Source: an uncultured Lachnospira sp. (GTDB lineage: Bacteria; Bacillota; Clostridia; Lachnospirales; Lachnospiraceae). From it: a stretch of DNA of 64,000 nt. Positions 17,917-27,082 of this stretch are shown here, in pieces. Numbering within the stretch: the first letter of the stretch is position 1; every line of letters starts with the position of its first letter. The stretch spans positions 186,001 through 250,000 of the forward strand of contig CAKRLE010000002.1 of assembly GCA_934359185.1 (NCBI GenBank). Reading direction: 5' to 3'. A program made the translations under genes and the position numbers. The notes beneath the pieces were generated by a model. That model worked only from the letters and a program-made list of their open reading frames with translations, was not told the origin of the DNA and made no database searches.

Positions 17917-18593
17917 TTAATATAAATAATAAAACAATAGATTTTAATAGATATCAGTGTGCCATCTTTGATTTAGATGGCACACTGATTAATTCTACAG
18001 GAATATGGAGCAAGGTTGATGATGAGTTCTTTGGCAGAAGAAATCTTACAATGCCTGAACAGTTTCCGCATGAGATTAAGACACACACTCTTTATTCAGG
18101 TGCAGTATATCTTATAAGAGAGCTTAACCTTTCTGATACACCAGAAAGCATAGTTGAAGAGTGGCAGAGTGCAGCTAAGAAAGCGTATGATACAGAGGTG
18201 ACTCTTAAACCATATGCAAAGGAATTTCTTCATATGCTGAAGCATGAATATGGTTATACAATAGGATTGGCAACCTCTAATAATCATGTAGTATATGAGG
18301 AGTGTCTCAGACGCAATGGGATATTTGAATATTTTGATTCATTTACACAGGCAGACGAGGTGCAAAGAAGAAAAGGATATCCTGATATATATGAGCTTTC
18401 AGCATCAAGAATGAATTCAGAGAAAGATAAGTGCATAGTATTTGAGGACGTTGTTGCGGCGGTCAAGGGAGCCAAGATGGGTGATTTTTTCACAGTTGCT
18501 GTTGAAGATGAGGCATCGGTAGGAGATAAGAATGAGATAATTAATACGGCTGATATATATATTAAAAACTATAAGGAGTTAATGCAGATATGA
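17913..18593 (+). CDS. HAD-superfamily hydrolase (beta-phosphoglucomutase-like)
   Basis: The 226-residue HAD phosphatase shows motif I FDLDGTLINS, motif II ATSNNH, a lysine in RRKGYPDIYELSA and motif IV VFEDVVAAVKGAK. A helical cap is inserted after motif I. This layout fits the beta-phosphoglucomutase/phosphatase subgroup acting on small phosphorylated metabolites, with the substrate unknown. It overlaps the upstream gene and the downstream HAD gene by four bases each (ATGA), so the three genes form a translationally coupled unit. Confidence 0.87.
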   Translation: MININNKTIDFNRYQCAIFDLDGTLINSTGIWSKVDDEFFGRRNLTMPEQFPHEIKTHTLYSGAVYLIRELNLSDTPESIVEEWQSAAKKAYDTEVTLKPYAKEFLHMLKHEYGYTIGLATSNNHVVYEECLRRNGIFEYFDSFTQADEVQRRKGYPDIYELSASRMNSEKDKCIVFEDVVAAVKGAKMGDFFTVAVEDEASVGDKNEIINTADIYIKNYKELMQI

Positions 18594-19282
18594 ATAAGAA
18601 ATATTTATTGTTTGATCTTGATGGAACAGTTACAGATTCTAATCTCGGAATAACAAGATGTGTCCAGTATGCGCTTCTTGATCAGGGAATTGATGAGAAA
18701 AATATGAGTGTTTTAGAGGAGTATATAGGTCCTGCATTAGATGACAGCTTTAAGAAGTATCATGGACTTAACAGTGAGCAGGCTGCAAAGGCTGTCAATA
18801 AATACAGGGAAAGATACAAGGATACTGGCATCTTTGAAAATGAAGTGTATGATGGAATTGTCCCTTGCCTTGAGACGCTAAAAGCTGCTGGTAAAATAAT
18901 ATGCCTTTCAACATGTAAACCAGAACCATTTGCAGTAAGAATACTAGAACATTTCAAGCTTGATAAGTATTTTGATGTGGTTACAGGCTCAGATCTTGAG
19001 GGGATAAGGAAACAAAAGTACCAGGTTATTGAGGAAACTTTCAGGAGATTATCAGCCAATGTGTTAAAGCATGAACTCACAGATGAGCTTCTTAATGAAC
19101 TCAAAGCTGATTCTGTCATGATTGGTGATAGAAATCAGGATGTCAATGGAGCGCATAAGGTTGGAATTGAATGTATAGGCGTAAGATATGGTTATGCCAA
19201 GCCTGATGAATTAGAGGATGCTGGAGTTGACTATATAGTTGAGACAATACCGGAGCTGACTGCCCTTATTCTTGCACAATAA
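18590..19282 (+). CDS. HAD-superfamily hydrolase (phosphoglycolate phosphatase-like)
   Basis: The 230-residue protein has motif I FDLDGTVTDSNLGI, motif II LSTCKPEPFA, lysine in RKQKYQVIEET and motif IV MIGDRNQDVNGA, the pattern of Gph/PpaX-like phosphatases. A short insertion near residues 150-170 precedes motif IV. The substrate is not determinable. It is translationally coupled to the preceding HAD gene through an ATGA overlap. Two adjacent HAD enzymes of different subgroups suggest metabolite repair or salvage, which is inference. Confidence 0.87.
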   Translation: MNKKYLLFDLDGTVTDSNLGITRCVQYALLDQGIDEKNMSVLEEYIGPALDDSFKKYHGLNSEQAAKAVNKYRERYKDTGIFENEVYDGIVPCLETLKAAGKIICLSTCKPEPFAVRILEHFKLDKYFDVVTGSDLEGIRKQKYQVIEETFRRLSANVLKHELTDELLNELKADSVMIGDRNQDVNGAHKVGIECIGVRYGYAKPDELEDAGVDYIVETIPELTALILAQ

Positions 19283-19355
19283 TGTTGATTGCTGGCGTAT
19301 AACTGACATTTGCTGTATGGTTAATAAAATTTTCAGATAAATTTACATAAAAATC

Positions 19356-19384
19356 AAGACAAAAGTTTAACAAAGTGATATAAT
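19356..19384 (+). promoter_or_regulatory. Putative promoter of fucO
   Basis: AAGACA (19356-19361) and a perfect TATAAT (19379-19384) have 17-base spacing. The -35 box is weak. The leader to the chosen ATG at 19454 is about 60 bases. Confidence 0.5.
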
Positions 19385-19453
19385 GTTCCTATGAGATTGG
19401 CAGAGATAATATCTGACCAGTCAACTATTGATCGTAAGGAGGTTTTATTAACA

Positions 19454-20602
19454 ATGGCAAACAGATTTGTATTGAATGAAACAAGTTATCATGGCGCAGG
19501 TGCTATCAAGGAGATAGCTACTGAGGCTAAAGGAAGAGGATTTAAGAAGGCACTCGTATGTTCAGATCCTGATCTTATCAAGTTCAATGTTACTAAGAAA
19601 GTTACGGATGTTCTTGATGAAGCTGGACTTGCTTATGAGATATATTCTAATATCAAGCCTAATCCAACTATTCAGAATGTACAGCTTGGTGTTGAAGCAT
19701 TCAAGAAAGCAGATGCTGATTATCTTATAGCTATTGGCGGCGGTTCATCAATGGATACAGCCAAGGGTATTGGTATTATCATAGCTAACCCTGAATTTGC
19801 TGATGTAAGAAGCCTTGAAGGAGTAGCTCCAACTAAGAATAAGTCAGTTCCTATATTTGCAGTTCCAACAACTGCAGGTACAGCAGCGGAGGTTACTATC
19901 AACTATGTTATAACAGATACTGAGAAGAATCGTAAGATGGTATGTGTAGACCCTAAGGATATTCCAGTAGTTGCATTCGTAGATTCAGAGATGATGTCAA
20001 CTATGCCTAAGGGACTTACAGCAGCAACAGGTATGGATGCTCTTACACATGCAATTGAAGGTTACATAACAGCTGGCGCATGGGAGTTATCTGATATGTT
20101 CCATATTAAAGCAATCGAGATTATATCAAGAAGCCTTCGTGCTGCGGTTAATAACGATCCTAAGGGACGTGAGGATATGGCACTTGGACAGTATGTAGCA
20201 GGTATGGGATTCTCTAACGTTGGTCTTGGTATTGTTCATTCAATGGCACATCCATTAGGAGCCCTTTATGATACACCACATGGTGTTGCTAATGCAATTA
20301 TTCTTCCAACAGGAATGGAATACAATGCTTCAGTTACTGGTGAGAAGTATCGTGAGATTGCAAGAGCCATGGGTGTTGAAGGCGTTGATGACATGACTCA
20401 GGAAGAGTACAGAAAGGCTGCGATTGATGCGGTTAAACAGCTTTCTAAGGATGTTGGTATTCCAGCTGACTTAAAAGACATTGTTAAACCTGAAGATGTT
20501 GATTTCCTTGCACAGTCTGCATATGATGATGCATGCCGTCCAGGTAATCCAAGGCAGACAAGCGTAGACGAAATTAAAGAGTTATATCGCTCACTTATGT
20601 AA
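19454..20602 (+). CDS. fucO: Lactaldehyde reductase / iron-containing alcohol dehydrogenase
   Basis: This enzyme reduces lactaldehyde to 1,2-propanediol with NADH in anaerobic fucose/rhamnose use, or acts as a general fermentative alcohol dehydrogenase. I start at 19454 (382 residues), which follows TAAGGAGG. An earlier ATG at 19391 falls in the leader. Group III ADH signatures are present: IGGGSSMDTAKGIG, VPTTAGTAAEVT and the metal-binding His residues in MDALTHAIEGY, GIVHSMAHPLGA and DTPHGVANA. Close match to FucO across the whole length supports the name. Codon bias suggests high expression. Confidence 0.87.
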   Translation: MANRFVLNETSYHGAGAIKEIATEAKGRGFKKALVCSDPDLIKFNVTKKVTDVLDEAGLAYEIYSNIKPNPTIQNVQLGVEAFKKADADYLIAIGGGSSMDTAKGIGIIIANPEFADVRSLEGVAPTKNKSVPIFAVPTTAGTAAEVTINYVITDTEKNRKMVCVDPKDIPVVAFVDSEMMSTMPKGLTAATGMDALTHAIEGYITAGAWELSDMFHIKAIEIISRSLRAAVNNDPKGREDMALGQYVAGMGFSNVGLGIVHSMAHPLGALYDTPHGVANAIILPTGMEYNASVTGEKYREIARAMGVEGVDDMTQEEYRKAAIDAVKQLSKDVGIPADLKDIVKPEDVDFLAQSAYDDACRPGNPRQTSVDEIKELYRSLM

Positions 20603-20629
20603 TGGATAATATCCGATATTAATTTTACC

Positions 20630-20676
20630 AAAAGCAGGAGCTTGTATGTTTTTACATTGCAAACTTCTGCTTTTGT
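20630..20676 (+). terminator. Terminator after fucO, overlapping the degV promoter
   Basis: AAAAGCAGGAGCTTG pairs with CAAACTTCTGCTTTT (with G-U pairs) around a short loop, ending in TTTTG. Confidence 0.75.
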
Positions 20677-20685
20677 GTATATAAT
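20657..20685 (+). promoter_or_regulatory. Sigma-A promoter of the degV-family gene
   Basis: TTGCAA (20657-20662) and TATAAT (20680-20685) are spaced by 17 bases. The -35 box lies inside the fucO terminator stem. Confidence 0.6.
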
Positions 20686-20726
20686 AATGTTTACTATATA
20701 ACTATTTATAATTGTGTGAGGATTTT

Positions 20727-21614
20727 ATGAGAGAATATGTATTGAGCTGTTGTTCAACAGCAGATTTATCAGAAGAACATTTTAAGAATGATGACATTAA
20801 TTATATATGTTTTCATTATTATCTCGATGGAAAGCCATATGCTGATGATTTAGGTAAATCAATGCCGTTAGATGAATTCTATAAAGCTATGGAGAATGGA
20901 GCACAGACTAAGACATCACAGATTAATTCGGATGAATATGTTGAGTATTTTGAAAAATTCCTTAAGGATGGAAAGGATATTTTACATGTGACATTATCAT
21001 CTGGCATATCAGGTTCAATTAATTCAGCACTGATTGCAAAGGATATATTAAGCGAGAAATATCCAGACCGTAAGATAATAATTGAAGATTCATTAGCAGC
21101 ATCTTCGGGGTATGGTCTCCTTATGGATAAACTTTCAGAGCTTAAGAAGTCAGGTCTTGGAATTGATGAAGTCCATAAGTGGCTTGTTGACAACAGATTA
21201 AGACTTAATCACTGGTTTTTCTCAACAGATCTTACATTCTATATCAGGGGCGGAAGAGTCAGTAAAGTATCAGGATTTGTAGGAAATGTTCTTAATATAT
21301 GTCCGCTTCTGAATGTAAATAATGAGGGTAAGCTGATTCCAAGATATAAAATCAGAGGAAAGAGAAAGGTTATAGAGGCAATTGTAGATAAGATGGCAGA
21401 ACTCGCCGATGGAAAATATGACTATAATGGTAAATGCTATATATCACAGTCAGCATGTCAGGATGATGCTGATGCCGTTGCTAAACTGGTTGAGACACGT
21501 TTCCCTAATCTTGATGGAAAAGTACTTATTAACAATATAGGAACAACTATTGGAGCACATACAGGTCCAGGAACCGTTGCATTATTTTTCTGGGGCGATG
21601 AAAGACAGAATTAA
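20727..21614 (+). CDS. DegV-family fatty-acid-binding protein
   Basis: DegV/FakB-type proteins bind one fatty acid, and some present it to the FakA kinase for phospholipid synthesis. The 295-residue protein (ATG at 20727, behind GTGAGGA) shows the DegV pattern: TSQINSDEYVEYFEKFL, the ligand-contacting VTLSSGISGSINSA, DSLAASSGYGLL, YIRGGRVSK and the C-terminal IGTTIGAHTGPGTVALFF. No FakA-like gene lies nearby. It has its own promoter and a terminator-like hairpin behind it. Confidence 0.9.
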   Translation: MREYVLSCCSTADLSEEHFKNDDINYICFHYYLDGKPYADDLGKSMPLDEFYKAMENGAQTKTSQINSDEYVEYFEKFLKDGKDILHVTLSSGISGSINSALIAKDILSEKYPDRKIIIEDSLAASSGYGLLMDKLSELKKSGLGIDEVHKWLVDNRLRLNHWFFSTDLTFYIRGGRVSKVSGFVGNVLNICPLLNVNNEGKLIPRYKIRGKRKVIEAIVDKMAELADGKYDYNGKCYISQSACQDDADAVAKLVETRFPNLDGKVLINNIGTTIGAHTGPGTVALFFWGDERQN

Positions 21615-21630
21615 ATATTTTTATACATCT

Positions 21631-21672
21631 GCCGATATATCTTATATGAGTGTGATATATCGGCTATATTTA
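21631..21672 (+). terminator. Hairpin after the degV-family gene
   Basis: GCCGATATATC (21631-21641) pairs with GATATATCGGC (21654-21664), followed by TATATTTAT. Confidence 0.6.
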
Positions 21673-21689
21673 TGCCAGAAGGAGTGTTT

Positions 21690-22370
21690 ATGAATATTAA
21701 TAATGTTACATCATCAACATTGCTTGATATGCTTAGTGATACAAGCACAAGTAAATCAGATGATATATTTACAACCCTGATACAGAATAATAATATCAGA
21801 TGCCAGAAAAGATTAGAGGAGCTTGGGATAACAAGCAGCTCATCAGGCTTGGACGATGCTTATAAGAAAGTATCTGCATCTGCAACTAATGTAACTGAAG
21901 CTGTAAATAAGCTTACAGACAGCAGTCTCTGGAATGAAGAAAGCAAGGATTACAGCAGGGATAATATTAACAGTGCCATTAAAGGATTTGTCAGCACATA
22001 TAATACATTTTTATCTAATTTAAGCAAGGTGGGCAATTCAATTGAGGACACATTTAAGACAGCCCTAAACAAAATTACCACGGAGTATAAGGAAAAGCTT
22101 TCAGAAGCCGGCATAACAGTTGGCGATAACGGAAGACTTACTATAGATGAAGATAAGTTTAAGGCTGCTGATATATCTAAACTGAAAGAATTATTTGGAA
22201 AAGATTCAAAGATGCTTGAAGAAATTAACACAAATTCAGTTGATTGTGCTGGGATAGTATCGAAGGCACTATCTATACAGAACAGCATGTCTGGATTATA
22301 TAATTCTTCATCTAATGCTATAGATATTAATAATTATCTGTCTGGTTCAGCATTTGACAGTCTTGGATAG
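21690..22370 (+). CDS. Short FliD-like (hook-associated protein 2 C-terminal-like) protein
   Basis: The 226-residue protein (ATG at 21690, behind GAAGGAG) is Ser/Thr/Asn-rich and helical. Its middle, LSEAGITVGDNGRLTIDEDKFKAA followed by KLKELFGKDS, reads like the FliD C-terminal segment where the filament cap folds back, and NINSAIKGFVSTYNTFLSNL matches the preceding FliD helix. It is less than half of a normal FliD and lacks the N-terminal D0 region. No flagellar genes are near. It may be a cap-like or adhesin-like secreted protein, or just share the coiled coil. The function is unknown. Confidence 0.6.
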   Translation: MNINNVTSSTLLDMLSDTSTSKSDDIFTTLIQNNNIRCQKRLEELGITSSSSGLDDAYKKVSASATNVTEAVNKLTDSSLWNEESKDYSRDNINSAIKGFVSTYNTFLSNLSKVGNSIEDTFKTALNKITTEYKEKLSEAGITVGDNGRLTIDEDKFKAADISKLKELFGKDSKMLEEINTNSVDCAGIVSKALSIQNSMSGLYNSSSNAIDINNYLSGSAFDSLG

Positions 22371-22450
22371 AAAACCAGGATGAAAAGCAGCAATAATATG
22401 AGAAAAGTTTTTGTTGATTTTTCTTGGCAAATATGTATACTAATATGTGA

Positions 22451-22486
22451 GTGTGAAATTTTTCACACTTTGTAAAGTACTATAAT
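22451..22486 (+). promoter_or_regulatory. pckA promoter with perfect inverted-repeat operator
   Basis: TATAAT at 22481-22486 is the likely -10 box. GTGTGAAA (22451-22458) and TTTCACAC (22461-22468) form a perfect 8-base inverted repeat over the -35 region. The core TGTGAAATTTTTCACA fits both the Rex operator (TGTGAA-N4-TTCACA) and the CRP/FNR-type pattern (TGTGA-N6-TCACA). Confidence 0.6.
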
Positions 22487-22510
22487 ATAGAAAAGAGAGG
22501 TTAATGTAAG

Positions 22511-24115
22511 ATGGCACAGATCGATTTAAGTAAGTATGGCATTTCAGGTGCTACAGAGATCGTTTACAATCCTTCATATGAGGTATTATTCGAGGAAGAG
22601 ACTAAGTCTACTAACGAGGGTTATGAAGTAGGTAAGGAGAGCGAACTTGGAGCTGTTGACGTTATGACAGGTATCTATACAGGACGTTCACCTAAGGACA
22701 AATATATCGTTGTTGACGAAAACTCTAAGGACACTGTATGGTGGACATCAGATGAGTATAAGAATGATAACCACCCAATGCCAGAAGATGTATGGGCTAA
22801 GGTAAAGGATATTGCTAAGAAGGAGCTTTCTAACAAGAGACTTTTCGTAGTTGATGCATTCTGTGGAGCTAACAAGGACACAAGAATGGCAGTTCGTTTC
22901 ATCGTTGAAGTTGCTTGGCAGGCACATTTCGTAACTAACATGTTCATTAAGCCAACAGAGGAAGAACTCAAGGATTTTGAGCCTGATTTCGTTGTATACA
23001 ATGCTTCTAAGGCTAAGGTTGAGAATTATGCTGAGTTAGGTCTTAATTCAGAGACATGTGTTGCATTCAATATCACAAGCCATGAGCAGGTTATTATCAA
23101 TACATGGTATGGTGGAGAGATGAAGAAGGGTATGTTCTCTATGATGAACTACTATCTCCCATTAAAGGGCATTGCTTCAATGCATTGTTCAGCTAACACA
23201 GATATGAATGGTGAGAATACAGCTATCTTCTTCGGACTTTCAGGAACAGGTAAGACAACTCTTTCTACAGATCCTAAGAGACTTCTTATCGGTGATGATG
23301 AGCACGGCTGGGATGATAACGGCGTATTCAACTTTGAAGGTGGATGTTATGCTAAGGTTATCAACCTTGATAAAGAATCTGAGCCAGATATCTACAATGC
23401 TATTAAGAGAAACGCATTACTTGAGAATGTAACTCTTGATGCTGATGGTAAGATTGATTTTGCTGATAAGTCAGTTACAGAGAACACTCGTGTATCTTAC
23501 CCAATTAACCATATTAATAATATTGTACGTCCAGTTTCTTCAGCTCCAGCAGCTAAGAATGTTATCTTCCTTTCAGCAGATGCATTTGGCGTACTTCCAC
23601 CAGTTTCAATCCTTACACCAGAGCAGACACAGTACTACTTCCTTTCAGGATTTACAGCTAAGCTTGCTGGTACAGAGCGTGGTATCACAGAACCTACACC
23701 AACATTCTCAGCTTGCTTTGGACAGGCATTCCTTGAGCTTCATCCAACTAAGTATGCTGAAGAGCTTGTTAAGAAGATGGAGAAGAGTGGTGCTAAGGCA
23801 TACCTTGTTAACACAGGATGGAATGGAACAGGTAAGAGAATTTCTATTAAGGATACTCGTGGAATTATCGATGCAATCCTTAGTGGTGCTATAGTTTCAG
23901 CTCCAACTAAGACAATTCCTCACTTCAACTTTGAAGTTCCAACAGAGCTTCCAGGTGTTGATCCAGCAATCCTTGATCCTCGTGATACATATGCAGATGC
24001 TTCAGAGTGGGAGACAAAGGCTCTTGACTTAGCTGACAGATTCATCAAGAACTTCGCTAAGTATGAGGGTAACCCAGCAGGTAAGGCATTAGTTGCTGCA
24101 GGTCCACAGAAGTAA
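22511..24115 (+). CDS. pckA: Phosphoenolpyruvate carboxykinase (ATP)
   Basis: PckA interconverts oxaloacetate and phosphoenolpyruvate. In anaerobes it often runs in the ATP-forming, CO2-fixing direction. The 534-residue protein has the kinase-1a P-loop [11 protein letters not shown], the metal motif [22 protein letters not shown] and the substrate-binding YTGRSPKDK. Length is normal for the ATP-type enzyme. Codon use is highly biased toward AAG, GCT and CTT, indicating strong expression. A palindromic operator overlaps its promoter and a strong terminator follows. Confidence 0.97.
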   Translation: MAQIDLSKYGISGATEIVYNPSYEVLFEEETKSTNEGYEVGKESELGAVDVMTGIYTGRSPKDKYIVVDENSKDTVWWTSDEYKNDNHPMPEDVWAKVKDIAKKELSNKRLFVVDAFCGANKDTRMAVRFIVEVAWQAHFVTNMFIKPTEEELKDFEPDFVVYNASKAKVENYAELGLNSETCVAFNITSHEQVIINTWYGGEMKKGMFSMMNYYLPLKGIASMHCSANTDMNGENTAIFFGLSGTGKTTLSTDPKRLLIGDDEHGWDDNGVFNFEGGCYAKVINLDKESEPDIYNAIKRNALLENVTLDADGKIDFADKSVTENTRVSYPINHINNIVRPVSSAPAAKNVIFLSADAFGVLPPVSILTPEQTQYYFLSGFTAKLAGTERGITEPTPTFSACFGQAFLELHPTKYAEELVKKMEKSGAKAYLVNTGWNGTGKRISIKDTRGIIDAILSGAIVSAPTKTIPHFNFEVPTELPGVDPAILDPRDTYADASEWETKALDLADRFIKNFAKYEGNPAGKALVAAGPQK

Positions 24116-24148
24116 TTTTTAAGATTAAAATTTAATCAGGATTAATTT

Positions 24149-24187
24149 AAGCCGGTTTAGAGTTTTCTAGACCGGCTTTTATTATTT
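24149..24187 (+). terminator. Intrinsic terminator of pckA
   Basis: AAGCCGGTTTAGA pairs with CTAGACCGGCTT around a TTTT loop and runs into TTTTATTATTTT. Confidence 0.85.
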
Positions 24188-24208
24188 TATAGTTTCTTAA
24201 TAAATTTG

Positions 24209-24251
24209 TTAGCACTCACCTCTTGACAGTGCTAATAATATGGTTTATAAC
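24209..24251 (+). promoter_or_regulatory. CIRCE element overlapping the clpB promoter
   Basis: TTAGCACTC (24209-24217), a 9-base spacer and CAGTGCTAA (24227-24235) match the HrcA operator TTAGCACTC-N9-GAGTGCTAA with a single mismatch. The -35 box TTGACA (24223-24228) lies inside the element, and TATAAC (24246-24251) follows at 17 bases. HrcA binding would therefore block polymerase until heat stress. Confidence 0.9.
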
Positions 24252-24312
24252 TGCAATAGATGAGAAAGAAAAGCATGTTTCATCAGATTACTAATTTAAG
24301 GAGGAAATGATT

Positions 24313-26889
24313 ATGAACATCAACAAATTCACACAAAAGTCTATGGAAGCAGTAAACCAGTGCGAGAAGATTGCCTATGATTATGGCAATCAGGAGATTG
24401 ATCAGGAACATTTTCTCTATAGTCTTCTTACAATAGAGGACAGCTTAATTGCTAATTTAATAGAGAAGATGGGAATCGATAAAGATCTTTTTATAAAGAA
24501 TATAGAGACTCTGTTAAGCCAGAAGAATAAAGTGTCTGGCAATGTACAGCTCTATGTGAGCAATGACCTGAACAAGGTGCTTATAAATGCCGAGGATGAG
24601 GCAAAGAGAATGGGCGACTCATATGTGTCAGTTGAGCATCTGATGCTTGCCATGATATCAGCACCTAATAAGGGAATCAAGCAGTTGTTTAAGACTTATG
24701 GAATTACAAGGGATAAGTTCTTATCAGTGCTTGCTACAGTAAGAGGCAATCAGTCAGTCACAAGTGATAATCCTGAGGCAACTTACGACACGCTTAAAAA
24801 ATATGGCCAGGATCTTGTTGAGAAAGCTAAAGATGGTAAGCTTGACCCGGTTATAGGACGTGATAATGAAATCAGGAATGTCATAAGGATTCTTAGCCGT
24901 AAGACAAAGAATAATCCAGTTCTTATCGGTGAACCTGGTGTAGGTAAGACAGCAGTTGTTGAAGGACTTGCACAGAGAATTGTCCGTGGAGATGTTCCAG
25001 AAGGACTTAAAGATAAAGTAATATTTGCACTTGATATGGGTGCTCTTGTGGCAGGTGCCAAGTACAGAGGTGAGTTCGAGGAGAGACTTAAAGCTGTGCT
25101 TGATGAGGTCAAGAAGAGCGAAGGACAGATAATTCTATTCATTGATGAGATTCATACAATAGTCGGTGCCGGTAAGACAGAAGGTTCGATGGATGCAGGC
25201 AATATGCTTAAGCCAATGCTTGCAAGAGGTGAGCTTCACTGTATCGGTGCTACAACACTTGATGAGCATAGACAATATATTGAGAAAGACCCTGCGCTTG
25301 AAAGACGTTTCCAGCCGGTTATGGTTGATGAGCCAACAGTCGAGGATACTATATCTATTTTAAGAGGCTTAAAGGACAGATATGAAGTGTTCCATGGTGT
25401 TAAGATAACAGATGGTGCATTAGTCAGTGCAGCAACATTGTCTGACAGATACATTTCAGAAAGATTCCTGCCAGATAAGGCAATTGACCTGGTGGATGAG
25501 GCTTGTGCCATGATTAAGACAGAGCTAGACTCAATGCCGGCAGAACTTGATGAGATGCAAAGAAAGATAATGCAGTTAGAGATTGAGGAGGCTGCTCTTA
25601 AGAAAGAGACAGACCATCTTAGTCAGGAGCGTCTTGCTGCACTTCAGAAGGAACTGTCTGAGCTAAGAGAAGATTTTAACCAGCAGAAGGCTAAATGGGA
25701 CAGCGAGAAGTCGAGTGTTGACCAGGTAAGCAAGTTAAAAGAAGAACTTGAGAATGTCAATAATGAGATTGCCAAAGCAAAGAGAGATTACAATCTTGAA
25801 AAAGCTGCAGAACTTCAGTATGGCAGACTTCCATCAATCCAGAAGCAGCTTAATGAAGCAGAAGAGAAGGCTAAAAACAAAGGCATGGATTTGGTACATG
25901 AGAGTGTAACAGAGGAAGAAATTGCCAAGATTATATCAAGATGGACTGGTATTCCAGTAAGCAAGCTTAGTGAGACTGAACGCCAGAAGACACTTCATCT
26001 TGAAGATGAACTTCACAAGAGGGTAATCGGACAGGATGAAGGTGTTACGAAGGTTACAGAAGCTATTATAAGGTCTAAGGCAGGTATCAAAGACCCAACT
26101 AAGCCAATCGGATCATTCCTGTTCTTAGGACCAACTGGTGTAGGTAAGACAGAGCTTGCAAAAGCATTAGCACAGAATCTGTTCGATGATGAGAATAACA
26201 TTGTCAGGCTTGATATGTCCGAGTACATGGAGAAATACTCAGTGTCTCGTCTTATAGGAGCGCCTCCGGGATATGTAGGCTATGATGAAGGTGGACAGCT
26301 TACAGAAGCGGTAAGAAGAAAACCATATTCAGTAGTACTTTTCGATGAGATTGAGAAAGCTCATCCAGATGTATTCAACGTACTTCTTCAGGTTCTTGAT
26401 GATGGACGTATAACGGATTCACAGGGTAGAACAGTTGATTTTAAGAACACTATAATTATTCTTACAAGTAATATTGGCTCAACATATCTTCTTGACGGAA
26501 TTGATGAAAATGGTACTATCAAACAGGAAGCAAAAGATATGGCGATGAATGATCTGCGTGCACATTTCAGACCAGAATTTCTTAACAGACTTGATGAAAT
26601 AATTATGTTCAAGCCGCTTACTAAGGATAATATCAGTAATATTGTTAATCTCCTTATTGCGGATGTCAACAGAAGACTTGCTGATAAAGATTTAAAGGTT
26701 GTACTTACAGATGAAGCCAAGAAGTTTGTTGTTGATAATGGTTTTGATCCGACATATGGTGCAAGACCACTCAAGAGGTATATACAAAAAACTGTTGAGA
26801 CACTTGCAGCAAAGCTTATACTTGCTGGAAATGTCAATGATAATACAATCACAATTGATGTATCCGGCGACACGTTAACTGCAAGGTAA
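24313..26889 (+). CDS. clpB: ClpB disaggregase chaperone
   Basis: ClpB is a hexameric AAA+ unfoldase that, with DnaK, rescues aggregated proteins. I choose the ATG at 24313 (858 residues), because GGAGG ends only two bases before the ATG at 24307. The order is: N domain ([16 protein letters not shown]), AAA-1 with [13 protein letters not shown] and [15 protein letters not shown], the long coiled-coil middle domain (about residues 400-525) that distinguishes ClpB from ClpC, AAA-2 with [14 protein letters not shown] and [14 protein letters not shown], and the C-terminal D2 small domain. Control by CIRCE/HrcA is visible in the promoter. Confidence 0.96.
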   Translation: MNINKFTQKSMEAVNQCEKIAYDYGNQEIDQEHFLYSLLTIEDSLIANLIEKMGIDKDLFIKNIETLLSQKNKVSGNVQLYVSNDLNKVLINAEDEAKRMGDSYVSVEHLMLAMISAPNKGIKQLFKTYGITRDKFLSVLATVRGNQSVTSDNPEATYDTLKKYGQDLVEKAKDGKLDPVIGRDNEIRNVIRILSRKTKNNPVLIGEPGVGKTAVVEGLAQRIVRGDVPEGLKDKVIFALDMGALVAGAKYRGEFEERLKAVLDEVKKSEGQIILFIDEIHTIVGAGKTEGSMDAGNMLKPMLARGELHCIGATTLDEHRQYIEKDPALERRFQPVMVDEPTVEDTISILRGLKDRYEVFHGVKITDGALVSAATLSDRYISERFLPDKAIDLVDEACAMIKTELDSMPAELDEMQRKIMQLEIEEAALKKETDHLSQERLAALQKELSELREDFNQQKAKWDSEKSSVDQVSKLKEELENVNNEIAKAKRDYNLEKAAELQYGRLPSIQKQLNEAEEKAKNKGMDLVHESVTEEEIAKIISRWTGIPVSKLSETERQKTLHLEDELHKRVIGQDEGVTKVTEAIIRSKAGIKDPTKPIGSFLFLGPTGVGKTELAKALAQNLFDDENNIVRLDMSEYMEKYSVSRLIGAPPGYVGYDEGGQLTEAVRRKPYSVVLFDEIEKAHPDVFNVLLQVLDDGRITDSQGRTVDFKNTIIILTSNIGSTYLLDGIDENGTIKQEAKDMAMNDLRAHFRPEFLNRLDEIIMFKPLTKDNISNIVNLLIADVNRRLADKDLKVVLTDEAKKFVVDNGFDPTYGARPLKRYIQKTVETLAAKLILAGNVNDNTITIDVSGDTLTAR

Positions 26890-26901
26890 GCATAAGTTAA
26901 T

Positions 26902-26962
26902 AAACAGCAAAAGCTGCTGCCATAGTTTTTATAACTGTGGCGGCAGCTTTTTGCTGTTTTAT
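26902..26962 (+). terminator. Terminator of clpB
   Basis: AAACAGCAAAAGCTGCTGCC pairs with GGCGGCAGCTTTTTGCTGTTT, giving a long stem around a loop centred on TTTTTAT. Confidence 0.85.
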
Positions 26963-27032
26963 ATGTAAAATATAAATAAGATTTATACAGGTCAGTTTTA
27001 CCTAAATGTTAGTTTTATAAAGAAACGTATTG

Positions 27033-27041
27033 TGGTATAAT
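27033..27041 (+). promoter_or_regulatory. Extended -10 promoter of the BMP-fusion gene
   Basis: TGGTATAAT gives an extended -10 element (TG-N-TATAAT). No good -35 box is needed or seen. The leader is about 35 bases. Confidence 0.55.
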
Positions 27042-27082
27042 ATATATAACTATTGGATTATCAAAGCAAAGGAGGAAACTCT

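Noticed and set aside
23208..23894. Same-strand alternative frames inside pckA
   Set aside because: They give Leu/Gln-rich, unlikely proteins and lie fully inside an intact, highly conserved gene.
26388..26873. Long antisense frame within clpB
   Set aside because: It is a codon-bias shadow of ClpB, has no ribosome site, and its product reads as nonsense. Other antisense frames inside asd, glmS and pckA were rejected for the same reason.
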